Positions 1-9,300 of a DNA stretch of 15,421 nucleotides are shown piece after piece. The stretch comes from an uncultured Prevotella sp. (GTDB lineage Bacteria > Bacteroidota > Bacteroidia > Bacteroidales > Bacteroidaceae). Below the pieces are notes generated by a model. That model searched no databases, was not told the DNA's origin, and saw nothing but the letters and a program-made list of their open reading frames with translations. The DNA lies in the NCBI GenBank assembly GCA_934229335.1, contig CAKQDQ010000048.1:1-15421 (forward strand), given 5' to 3'. The stretch's first letter is position 1, and each line of letters opens with the position of its first letter. Made by a program: the position numbers and the translations under genes.

Positions 1-337
1 GCGTAAGGACGGTGACGTAACAATGATGCCACGTGCGATATACGTTTATGATGATAAGTCTGCGTATAACTATCAGGGTTCTGACCGTTATGTAGAGGAT
101 GGCTCATTCTTGCGTTTCCAGAACTTACAGGTAGGTTACACATTCCCTAAGAAACAACTGAAGAACTGGGGACTAAACCAACTGCAGTTCTATGTAACAA
201 TGAACAACCTCTTCTGTTGGACAAAGTACTCAGGTGTAGACCCTGAGATTTCAACAGGTGGATGGGGTGTCGCACAGGATAAGTCACAGACACCACGTTC
301 TAAGTCTTTCACTGCCAATATCAATATTGGTTTCTAA
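1..337 (+). CDS. SusC/RagA-family TonB-dependent outer-membrane transporter, C-terminal fragment (SusC1)
   Basis: This is the 3' end of a SusC/RagA-type TonB-dependent porin; the reading frame is open through the left edge (first full codon at base 2), so the gene starts outside the window. SusC proteins form the outer-membrane barrel through which a substrate captured by SusD is imported using TonB energy. About 111 residues are visible. They include the family's typical final barrel strands: RYVEDGSFLRFQNLQVGY, then NNLFCWTKYSGVDPEIS, ending in an aromatic residue (NINIGF) as expected for an outer-membrane barrel recognised by the assembly machinery. The same block recurs near the end of the second SusC (RWIEDGSYLRLKNVRLTY, TKYTGNDPEFS), but the two are clearly diverged, so they are not a recent duplication. 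A SusD gene follows after only 12 bases, the standard pairing. Family assignment is firm; substrate is unknown. Confidence 0.95.
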   Translation, partial: RKDGDVTMMPRAIYVYDDKSAYNYQGSDRYVEDGSFLRFQNLQVGYTFPKKQLKNWGLNQLQFYVTMNNLFCWTKYSGVDPEISTGGWGVAQDKSQTPRSKSFTANINIGF

Positions 338-349
338 ATTGACACAATC

Positions 350-2239
350 ATGAAGAAAGTATTATCAATAATATTATCAAGTCTTGCAATGGTATCATGC
401 GTTGATACCGTGCTTCTCCCAGATGATAAAACGGTAGAAGAAGACTTCTGGCAGACGAAGAGCGATGTGGAGCAGATGGTTAATGGTGCTTATGCAGCGT
501 TTGCTACTGACCAACTGCAGCGTGACCTCATCGTGTGGACTTCTCGCTCAGACGAGTTAAATGTCAATTCTGCGATTAACAACAATAATCTCAACCAGAT
601 TAGCTCTGCTAATATTCAGACAACTAACGCTTACACAGAATGGGCTTCTATGTATTCTGTGATAAACAACTGTAACCTTGTCATCTCTAAGTCTGCAAGT
701 GTTAGAGAAATTGACCCTAACTATCTTGAGGGTGACCACTTGAACTTTGTAGGACAGATGAAGGCGTTGCGTTCTCTCTGTTATTTCTATCTCGTACGTA
801 CTTTCCGTGACGTTCCTATGATATTGGAGCCATACAAGGAAAGTTCACAAGAGATGAATGTACCTCAGAGTGCTCCAAGTGTTGTCATAGACCAGATTAT
901 TGCCGATTTGGAAGAAGTAAAGAACAATACACTCAGCACACAGAATGCTACTGGTTGGGCGAAGGTTGGTTACTTTACACGTGATGGCGTATACGCTTTG
1001 CTTGCAGACGTATATCTGTGGAAAGCTTCTATCTACGGTGATGAGGCAAGCTATGATAAGTGTATTGAATGTTGTAACGTTATACGTAATAACAGAAAGG
1101 CTGCAGCTGGCGTAACAGGAACAGGTGTAGATCAACTTGATGATGACGGTTTCAATCTTTTAGATCGTAACAGCTATTACAAGTCTCTGTATACAGGTAT
1201 GGGAAATAGCAATGAGGCATTGTTCGAGGTGCAATATACGGACAACTCAGGTCTTGCTACCATGTATAATAAGATAAATAAGAGTTCTTCATATCCGAGT
1301 TTCTATGCGAGTAAGATTTATTCTGCATCTGTAAGCTCTAATGATGGAACTTCAGTCTTCTATGGTACGAACAAGGATAAGGATGTACGTGGATATGAGT
1401 CTGTTTATGGTTTCGGTACAGCGGCAGATGCAGGAAACAACATTCGTAAGTTTGTTGCTACGACCAGTCAGACCGAAGGCAGAACAACGTTGGCATCGGA
1501 TAATATTGTAGGTAGTCGTTCTTATACGAACTATGATCAGAACTGGATCGTATACCGTGTTTCAGATGTAGTATTGATGAAGGCAGAAGCTATGGTACAG
1601 AAGGCTGCACTTCGCAGGGCAGCTAACGCTGGACTTACAGAACAGATTGCCGCTGCGACAACAGCGGAGGACTCTCTGAATCTTGCTAACCAGCTGTTGG
1701 AAGTCAACAAGACTATAGCTCACCTTAATGTTACAGCCGCTCGTCAGGCACAGATTATTAATATGCGTGCACATACAGATTTGACAGCTGATATAGATTC
1801 TACAGCTTACCAGATAAATGAAAACGCATATGATGGCAATAACCTTGCAACCTTCGTACGTCGTCAGGTAAATACCTTTGATGGATTTACTGTAACAGCA
1901 AACACGCTTGAGACACTTGTAATGGATGAGCGTGCGCGTGAACTCTGTTTTGAAGGAAAGCGTTGGTTTGATATGCTGCGATACAACTATCGTCATACCA
2001 CAGGAGTAAATTATTCTACTATACTTGCTCTGCAGGGTGGTGCATATGCTGCCAACTACGAAGATATGCTTACTCTCATATCACGTAAGTATGAGAGTGG
2101 TGGTAAAGCCGTAACAGCAAAGATGCAGACAGAGCCATATCTTTATATGCCTATAAAGAAGAGCGAGGTAGAAGTAAATCCATCTCTTATACAGAATCCT
2201 GTATATAATGATGGTGCTACTACAGAAAAGAATTATTAA
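350..2239 (+). CDS. SusD/RagB-family nutrient-binding outer-membrane lipoprotein (SusD1)
   Basis: SusD proteins are surface lipoproteins that cap the partner SusC barrel and capture the substrate. The 629-residue product begins with a lipoprotein signal (MKKVLSIILSSLAMVSC, lipid on Cys17). The N-terminal SusD part runs roughly from residue 30 to 240 (EDFWQTKSDVEQMVNGAY; VINNCNLVI; MKALRSLCYFYLVRTF followed by DVPM). The C-terminal family signature is at about residues 525-545 (DERARELCFEGKRWFDMLR), and the end is close to PYLYMPIKKSEVEVNPSLIQNP, which is typical. Between the helix RVSDVVLMKAEA (403-414) and the signature lies an Ala/Gln/Asn-rich, probably helical insertion (about 415-495), longer than usual for the family. 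The ATG at 350 is the only start that gives the lipoprotein signal; it lies 12 bases after the SusC1 stop. Substrate cannot be inferred: no carbohydrate-active enzyme is next to it. Confidence 0.96.
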   Translation: MKKVLSIILSSLAMVSCVDTVLLPDDKTVEEDFWQTKSDVEQMVNGAYAAFATDQLQRDLIVWTSRSDELNVNSAINNNNLNQISSANIQTTNAYTEWASMYSVINNCNLVISKSASVREIDPNYLEGDHLNFVGQMKALRSLCYFYLVRTFRDVPMILEPYKESSQEMNVPQSAPSVVIDQIIADLEEVKNNTLSTQNATGWAKVGYFTRDGVYALLADVYLWKASIYGDEASYDKCIECCNVIRNNRKAAAGVTGTGVDQLDDDGFNLLDRNSYYKSLYTGMGNSNEALFEVQYTDNSGLATMYNKINKSSSYPSFYASKIYSASVSSNDGTSVFYGTNKDKDVRGYESVYGFGTAADAGNNIRKFVATTSQTEGRTTLASDNIVGSRSYTNYDQNWIVYRVSDVVLMKAEAMVQKAALRRAANAGLTEQIAAATTAEDSLNLANQLLEVNKTIAHLNVTAARQAQIINMRAHTDLTADIDSTAYQINENAYDGNNLATFVRRQVNTFDGFTVTANTLETLVMDERARELCFEGKRWFDMLRYNYRHTTGVNYSTILALQGGAYAANYEDMLTLISRKYESGGKAVTAKMQTEPYLYMPIKKSEVEVNPSLIQNPVYNDGATTEKNY

Positions 2240-2272
2240 TACTGTTAGTAATTAAAGACAAAGATATTCGTT

Positions 2273-4450
2273 ATGAATAAGAAAATATTTAAGATAGCTC
2301 TTGGATTGGTGGTTGGTATGGCCATGTCCCTGACTTCTTGTAATAAGGAGCCAGATGAGTCAAACCTGTATACTTTCACAGGTCAGACCATTCAGGATTA
2401 TCTTCAGGCTAATGACTCTATATTTCACCAATTCAATGTCATTCTGCAGCGTTCAGGTTATGATCGCATGATGGCATCATACGGACAGTATACATGTTAT
2501 GCGCCAATCAATAGTGGTGTGGAGCAGTATGTCGACAGTCTTTGGAATGATCCTGAGGCAGAAGAACCCCACAATGGTATGACCGAGAATAGTGTTAACG
2601 GTCTTACTGAACAGCAATGTAAGGATATAGCAAGATATCACTTATCTGCTATGCTTTACAGTTATGTAGAAGACCTGAGTAACGCTGGTGGTAAGGAAGT
2701 ATCAACGATGCTGAACACACCGTTTATCTCACGTCTCGGTGATGACGGAATTGTACGTCTCAATGACGTAGCAGAAGTCACAAATTCATTGGAAGACGAC
2801 GCCTTGACCAATGGTAACTTAGAGGTAATCAACAAAGTCATTCCTCGTACAACCCGAAAGGTACAGGAAGTGATGGAGAAGTTGCCTCAGTTCTCTATCT
2901 TCTGTGAAGCAATGGAGAAGTGTGGTCTCTTCGATTCAATCTCTGTAGTAAAGAAGACTAATGCCGATGGTACAGACAAGACATACAGTCTTGATAATAT
3001 ATCTGGCCGTCCAGGTTCTGGTTTCGCAAACGGTCAGTATTATGTTCCTACCGAGTGTAAGATAAAGTACACCGTCTTTGCAGAAACGAATGAAGTACTT
3101 GCCAAGTCTGGCATCAACAACTTCGAAGACTTAAAGGCAAAGTGCGTAGAGTGGTATAAGAACGCAGCGGAGTGGTATGACTACCCAGACAAGGAGAATC
3201 ACCCTATCAGTGTAGGTGATGACTATGACAATACATACAATGTTGTTAATATGTTCTTGCGTTATCACATCGTTAAGGCAGGAATGTCAGTATCAAAACT
3301 CGTCTATGAGCGTAACGCTTCAAACGAGAACTGGAACTTTGCGTTCGGTGGTGAGCCTTATGACTATTATGAGACAATGTTGCCACATACCCTGATGAAG
3401 ATATGGCAGCCATTGTATCAGAATACAGGTGCTTCTTCAAACATCTGGATTAACCGTTGGCGTGAGCACAACACACTGACTGATGAAATCGGTACCTTTG
3501 GTAGCGACGCTACACACCAGATAAGGAAGACAGGCTGTATGATAGTTCGTGCACAGTCTAATATACAGGCATACAATGGTTATATTCACACCATAAATGC
3601 TCCGTTGGTATATGACTCAGACGTTCCTAACGGTGTGCTTCATGAGCGTATGCGTATAGATATGGGTGATATGCTGTACGAGCTTGCCAACAACGACATT
3701 CGTTTTGCTACATCAGCCGAGATTGCTTCTATGAATCTTTCTGCAAACGATGGTACAATGACCCGTCTGCCATTGGATTACTTTGATAACCTTGTAAGTT
3801 ACAACAGCAAGACAAAGTTGGCATGGTACACCCAAGGTCCATGGCGTGCATGGTGCGCAGACCAGTTGTCTGGTTGGGACGAAAACGATTTCGCTTTCCG
3901 TCTTCCACCAGTACCAAGCGGTGACTATGAGATTCGTATTATCTATCCTCCAATGGATGCAGGTGGTTTGCAGCAGTACTATATCGGTACCTCAAGCAAT
4001 CCAAGTTCAATGCAGCCACTTGGTATACCGTTTGATGCACGTTATCCTAACTCAACACTTCAAGAGGATCGTGACGCAACAGGTTATATGTTGTCATCAG
4101 AGTTTGACGACTATGGTGTAGCCTCAGACCTTGTAATGCGTAACCATGGTTATATGCGTGCGCCTGCAAGTTTCTCACGTGGTACCTTAAATCAGGTAAA
4201 GACACGTATAACTTCACCAGACGATCTTGTTGCAACAATCAGCAACTGCTGTCGTTATGAGGAAGGATACGGTACGAGTATGATGCGTAAGATACTTGGT
4301 ACACGCCATTTTGAACAAGGACAGACATATTGGATTCGTCTGAAGAACCTTCTTACCGGTTATGACCGTCTCGGTTTCTCAGTAGACTTCATAGAACTTG
4401 TACCTGTTGACATAGTGAACAGTCAGGACTATACAGAGGACTGGTATTAA
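2273..4450 (+). CDS. FAS1 (fasciclin) domain surface lipoprotein with C-terminal beta-rich domain (FAS1a)
   Basis: This 725-residue secreted lipoprotein (signal ends MSLTSC, Cys23) contains two fasciclin-like domains and a C-terminal beta-rich domain. The first FAS1 is at about 45-190 (FNVILQRSGYDRMM, YTCYAPINSGVEQYV, then NGNLEVINKVI as the closing motif). The second is at about 195-448 (FSIFCEAMEKCGLF, YTVFAETNEVLA, MFLRYHIVKAG, NGYIHTINAPLVYD). At roughly 250 residues it is much longer than the usual FAS1 length of about 140, so it carries insertions around 222-262 and 345-425. Residues about 455-725 hold a domain ending GFSVDFIELVPV, which resembles a jelly-roll type ligand-binding fold; that reading is inference. 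FAS1 domains are known from adhesion proteins and bind other proteins or glycans. The position after SusD suggests a SusE/SusF-like accessory surface lipoprotein. Ligand is unknown. Confidence 0.88.
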   Translation: MNKKIFKIALGLVVGMAMSLTSCNKEPDESNLYTFTGQTIQDYLQANDSIFHQFNVILQRSGYDRMMASYGQYTCYAPINSGVEQYVDSLWNDPEAEEPHNGMTENSVNGLTEQQCKDIARYHLSAMLYSYVEDLSNAGGKEVSTMLNTPFISRLGDDGIVRLNDVAEVTNSLEDDALTNGNLEVINKVIPRTTRKVQEVMEKLPQFSIFCEAMEKCGLFDSISVVKKTNADGTDKTYSLDNISGRPGSGFANGQYYVPTECKIKYTVFAETNEVLAKSGINNFEDLKAKCVEWYKNAAEWYDYPDKENHPISVGDDYDNTYNVVNMFLRYHIVKAGMSVSKLVYERNASNENWNFAFGGEPYDYYETMLPHTLMKIWQPLYQNTGASSNIWINRWREHNTLTDEIGTFGSDATHQIRKTGCMIVRAQSNIQAYNGYIHTINAPLVYDSDVPNGVLHERMRIDMGDMLYELANNDIRFATSAEIASMNLSANDGTMTRLPLDYFDNLVSYNSKTKLAWYTQGPWRAWCADQLSGWDENDFAFRLPPVPSGDYEIRIIYPPMDAGGLQQYYIGTSSNPSSMQPLGIPFDARYPNSTLQEDRDATGYMLSSEFDDYGVASDLVMRNHGYMRAPASFSRGTLNQVKTRITSPDDLVATISNCCRYEEGYGTSMMRKILGTRHFEQGQTYWIRLKNLLTGYDRLGFSVDFIELVPVDIVNSQDYTEDWY

Positions 4451-4460
4451 TAAAATAGAA

Positions 4461-4482
4461 GCACCCTCGTTATAGAGGGTGC
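4461..4482. promoter_or_regulatory. Intergenic GC-rich hairpin between the two FAS1 genes
   Basis: An 8-bp perfect inverted repeat, GCACCCTC / GAGGGTGC, encloses a 6-base loop (GTTATA). One more A-T pair (4460/4483) is possible. It begins 11 bases after the FAS1a stop. On the + strand no U-tract follows (TCAATTCC), so it is not a canonical intrinsic terminator for the operon. On the - strand the hairpin is followed by TTCTATTTTATT, a terminator-like run, although no gene is seen reading that way. Likely roles are protection of upstream mRNA from 3' exonucleases, an RNA processing site, or partial attenuation. The structure is certain; its function is inferred. Confidence 0.7.
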
Positions 4483-4507
4483 TCAATTCCAAAAATATAA
4501 TCAGAAT

Positions 4508-6379
4508 ATGAAACATATATCTAAAATAGGAATGATAGCGATGGCAGGCGGTCTGCTTGCCGTAGCTTCATGTTCCGACTTCAGCGACTATAACAGTGTG
4601 CCAGAGGCTTACGAGTCAACGGCAGACAAGACGCTGTGGGAGAATATTTCGGGTAATGCAAATCTGTCTGACTTTGCGGCAGTGCTGCAAAGAGTAGGTT
4701 ACGACAAGGTTCTCAGTGCGTCACATACCTACACCGTATGGGCACCAGTGAATGGTTCTTTCAACATCGACTCTCTTAACAACCTTTCAGACGAGAAAGT
4801 AAAGAAAGAATTTGTAGAAAACCTTGTTGCCGACTATGCTCATAGAGAGACGGATATCAACGACACCACTATATATATGCTCAATGAGAAACTGCTGAAG
4901 TTTGCTAACAAGGGCACAAGCACATTGGCATTTGATTCAAAGAATGTGTTGAGAAACATCAACAATACATCAGTGTATAACTATCCGAGCGTTAATGGTC
5001 TTCTTTATACAGTAGAGAATCCTGCTACATTCCGCTATAACGGATATGAGATAATCTCAGAAAAGGCAGACATAGCGAGCAAGTTCGCAAACTATGTGAA
5101 GAAGTACGAAGTAAGAACACTTGATGAAACCAATTCTGTAAAGGGTGAGATTATTGATGGTCAGCAGCATTATGATGACTCAGTAATGATAGTGCACAAT
5201 ACAATGACTCAAGGTCAGTATTTTGCCCGATTGAATAATGAAGACAGTCTTTACACAGTGCTTATTCCTAATGATGCAGCTTGGACAGCAGCATACAACA
5301 AGATTTCTAAGTACTATAACTATCTGCCTTCAATGTCTTTCCAGGATTTGAGCAGTACAGAGGTAGGAAACACCAAGGGTGGTAACACATCAACAAGTTC
5401 TGCTACCATCATGGCACCAAAGACAGGTGCGACAACAGTGACACTTGCATCAGCTCCGAGTGATGCAGAGATACAAGAAACAGCAGCATACTGGACAGAC
5501 TCCATCAGTAAGTCTTATCTCGTAAGATATAATTTCTTCTCAGAGACAAACAAAAAGTATAATGCAAAGCTGTCAACAGGAGCACCGTTTGTTGAGAATG
5601 ATACTTTGTATACCACTGGTAGGAACTATATAACGAATCTTACAGGACTTAACACTGCAACAGAACAGACAATACGTCTCAGTAACGGTCATGCTCGTAT
5701 ATTAAATGCTTATCCTTATACAGATGAGGCATTCCTTCCAAAACTTGAAGTAGAAGTGCTTGACCCAGATCGTCTTGTAACGGCAGTGGGAACAGGTACG
5801 AAAACAGTAGCACTAAGAGGCTTACCAGAGGCAGTCTGGAAACCTGAAAACGGCGAGGTTTCACTCGTCTATTTAGAGACTCAGGTACCTGCAAATTCAA
5901 GTTACGCTCCAGAGCTTGACTACTATTTAAAAGACGTACGTTCTGCTACATACGATGTATATATAGTAATGGTCCCTGCTATATATGAAGGCGAATATTG
6001 GGATTTGTCAGCAGACATCAAACCATATAGCCTCCGTGTGGACATAAACTATACAGATGCTTCCAATAATGCAGTAGCAGGTCGTTTTGATGGTACAGGC
6101 ATACAGACAACCGCAGCGGGTATAAGAAGCGTTCGTCCATTTATTGTGAATTGTAAGAATGAGAACGGTGTTCCTTGTGTAGATACACTTCATGTAGGTA
6201 AAATCACATTCCCAGTATGTTACTACAGAACAGGAGTCGCTCCTAACATTAAGGTGATGCATACATTCAACTCGTTCCTTTCAACACAGAAGAGAAACTA
6301 TGAGCAGAACCTTCGTATAGCAGGAATAATATTGAAGCCTGTATATGAGACAGACGAGAATGCAATAAAAGAAGACTAA
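4508..6379 (+). CDS. FAS1 (fasciclin) domain surface lipoprotein (FAS1b)
   Basis: This is the second, diverged fasciclin lipoprotein of the locus, 623 residues, with a signal ending LLAVASC (lipid on Cys22). The first FAS1 domain is at about 45-172: LSDFAAVLQRVGYDKVL, YTVWAPVNGSF and the closing VNGLLYTVENP. The second is at about 180-405: GQYFARLNNEDSLYTVLIPNDAAW, SYLVRYNFFS, then SNGHARILNAYPY. It is interrupted by a Ser/Thr/Gly-rich, low-complexity linker at about 281-320. The C-terminal 210 residues are beta-rich (ATYDVYIVMVPA, LHVGKITFP) and end NLRIAGIILKPVY, which parallels the end of FAS1a. The gene opens 57 bases after FAS1a and stops 5 bases before SusC2, so translation may be coupled to SusC2. 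The probable role is a surface-exposed accessory to the SusC2/SusD2 complex; ligand is unknown. Confidence 0.87.
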   Translation: MKHISKIGMIAMAGGLLAVASCSDFSDYNSVPEAYESTADKTLWENISGNANLSDFAAVLQRVGYDKVLSASHTYTVWAPVNGSFNIDSLNNLSDEKVKKEFVENLVADYAHRETDINDTTIYMLNEKLLKFANKGTSTLAFDSKNVLRNINNTSVYNYPSVNGLLYTVENPATFRYNGYEIISEKADIASKFANYVKKYEVRTLDETNSVKGEIIDGQQHYDDSVMIVHNTMTQGQYFARLNNEDSLYTVLIPNDAAWTAAYNKISKYYNYLPSMSFQDLSSTEVGNTKGGNTSTSSATIMAPKTGATTVTLASAPSDAEIQETAAYWTDSISKSYLVRYNFFSETNKKYNAKLSTGAPFVENDTLYTTGRNYITNLTGLNTATEQTIRLSNGHARILNAYPYTDEAFLPKLEVEVLDPDRLVTAVGTGTKTVALRGLPEAVWKPENGEVSLVYLETQVPANSSYAPELDYYLKDVRSATYDVYIVMVPAIYEGEYWDLSADIKPYSLRVDINYTDASNNAVAGRFDGTGIQTTAAGIRSVRPFIVNCKNENGVPCVDTLHVGKITFPVCYYRTGVAPNIKVMHTFNSFLSTQKRNYEQNLRIAGIILKPVYETDENAIKED

Positions 6380-6384
6380 AATAT

Positions 6385-9300
6385 ATGAAGAACAATATAT
6401 TTGACATACTACAGCGACAGGGTCTCAGACTCTCTCTCTGTGCTTTGGCACTGGGTTGTTGCACCATCTCCTACGCACAAGACGTAGATGGTGACGAGGA
6501 AACAGGCTTCAAGGCACCTAAGCGTCGCACAGTAAAAGACAATAATACCCTTGTGTCTGTATCAGGTATTGTTGTTGACGATGTTACCAAGCAGCCAGTA
6601 GCAGGTGTGCGTGTACAGGCACTTGCCGACGAGCGCTACACTGCAATGACAAACGCTAAAGGTGAGTTCACCGTTAAGGTGCCAGACTTTACCACCTCTC
6701 TATTTGTACAAGCACCTCGTTATCTCTCACAGCAGGTAGCGATAAAAAGCAACGACGAGAAACAACAAGTAAAAATCTCATTGCTGAGCGACAAGTTCAG
6801 AGCAATGTATTCTGACGGAACAGAATATACAGCCGCCAGTACCTTTAAGGTAAAAGGAGGAAGCATAGTCCTTGACGACGAGATACAGTCAAATCTTGGT
6901 GCCGACATACGTTCCATAAACCGTTCAGGTGCAGCAGATGGTGGAAATGCAATGTTTATCCGCGGTCTCAACTCCCTAAACGCTAATGCTCAGCCATTAG
7001 TCATCGTAGACGGTGTAGAGATGGATATGCAGCTGAGTCGTAGCGTCCTTCATCAGGGTCGTTCGTTCAATATGCTTGCTAATATCTCACCAGAAGATAT
7101 AGAGAAGATACAGGTATTGAAGAATGCTACAGCCCTTTACGGTGCTCGCGGTGCCAACGGTGTAATCTTGATAGATACAAAGCGTGGTCATTCTATGGCG
7201 ACACGTATTGACGCCAACATATCCGCAGGTGTAGTATTGAAGCCAAGCGTACAGAAAGTAATGAACGCTTCTCAGTATCGCAACTACGCTACCGAGATGA
7301 TAGGTACAATATCAGAGCTGAAGAAGTCTGATAATCGTGAGGTAACCTTCAACTTCCTCAACGATGATCCTAACGGTTACTACTACAATATGTATCACAA
7401 CGATACAAATTGGGGTGATGAAGTATACCGTTCAGCATTGACACAAAACTACAGCATCAACGTGCAGGGTGGTGACGACATCGGTATGTATAATCTTTCT
7501 GTAGGTTATGTTCAAGCAGAGAGCAGCGTTAAGAGCACAGACTTCGACCGTCTTAATGTACGTTTCAATACCGACATCAAGATACTTTGGAACCTTGACA
7601 CCAAGTTTGATATGTCGTTCTCACGTACAAACAACCAGCTATTCGATGATGGCTTCTCTTCTAACCTTACTTCGGGAACCATAACCTCACCAACAGCACT
7701 CGCAATGGTAAAGTCACCACTTGTTACGCCATATCAGTATAACAAGTATGTAGGTGGTTTCACGAACCTCCTGTCAGGTTACGATGAGCTGTATAGCCCG
7801 TTGAGCCAGAGAATATACGGTAACGACTACGCTTATTCTCTTGCCAACCCAACAGCCATTATCAGCAATGCGGAAGGTGATAATAAGAATAAGGTAGAAA
7901 ACACATTCTTCAATGTTCATATCGCTCCAACCTATAAGTTCAACAACAATCTCTCTGCAACAGCAGACTTCAGCTATGTGTTGAACCGTAACTCACAACG
8001 TTACTACCGTCCTTCAGAAGGCGTGCCACCATTCCTTATAGATGGACTTGGAACAGTATACAACATGACGTCTTCCCTCTTTGCAAAGGAGACAAACATT
8101 CTTATCAACGCTCATGTAGACTGGCAGAAGAAGTTTGGCGCACACAACGTAGCTGTCACAGGTGGCTATCGCTACAACTACTTCTCATACGATGGCAGTG
8201 AGGCATCAACCCAATACAGGTCTTCACAGTCAGACAAGAACCCATCACTAAGCGCAGACCAGTCAGTAGGTTACGCAAACATAGATGGTGCTAACGATGT
8301 ATGGAAGAATATGCAGTGGTACGCAAGCGGTGACTACTCATATCGTAACCGTTACTTCGCAACAGTATCACTCCTTGCAGAAGCCAACAGCCGTTTCGGT
8401 GATAATGCCGATGGCGGTGTAAAAGCCTTTGGTGCAAAGTGGGCTATCTTCCCAAGTGTACAGTTAGGTTGGGTAATAAGCAACGAAAATTGGTTCCCAA
8501 AGAACTCATTTGTTGACTACCTCCGTCTTAATGCAGGCTTTGATATGAGTGGTAATGACGACATCTCTAACTATGCCGCACGTACCTCTTTCTCATCAGT
8601 TCGTTTCAACTACAACTCTATCGGTATGCAGATGAGCAATATCGGTAACGATGAGATAAAGTGGGAGACCACAACAAAGTGGAACATTGGTTTCGTAGCC
8701 AATATGCTTAACAACCGTTTGACCTTCGGTGCAGACTTCTACTACAACAAGACAAAGGACTTGTTGACCCTTCAGACCTTTAAGACCCCTATCGCTGGTA
8801 TCAATAACTACTGGGTAAATGGTGGTTCACTTGAGAATAAGGGTGTAGAATTCAGAATGTCAGGTAAGCCAGTATCTACCAAGAACCTTACGGTAGAGTT
8901 AGGTGCAAGCCTTGGTCATTACACCAATAAGCTGAAGTCACTTCCTACACGTACCTTCACTGATGGTGCAAGAGCATTCAGTAACGGTGACTATTGTAAC
9001 TCCGTTTATGGAGACAACAATATCCTCGTTTCAGTAGGCAATCCAGTAGGACTGTTCTATGGTTATCAGACCCTTGGCGTCTTCGCAACCGATGAGGAAG
9101 CAAAGAAAGCAGGTAACGACGGTTATCTCTATCAGCTTGACGAATCAGGAGCTCACCAGAACTTTACAGCAGGTGACGTACACTTCGTAGACCAGAATGG
9201 AGACGGTGTGATAGACGAACGCGACAAAGTCATCATAGGTGATCCTAACCCAGACCTTTACGGTAACATCTTCGCAACCGTAAACTACAAGCGTTTCACT

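Noticed and set aside
1562..1996. 144-codon open frame on the - strand inside SusD1
   Set aside because: It lies wholly within a confident SusD gene, has no recognisable domain and an unusually Cys/Ile/Tyr-rich composition typical of an antisense shadow frame.
2234..2253. Small inverted repeat around the SusD1 stop (TTAATACT-GTT-AGTAATTAA)
   Set aside because: The stem is short and AT-only at its base with a bulge; too weak to separate from chance.
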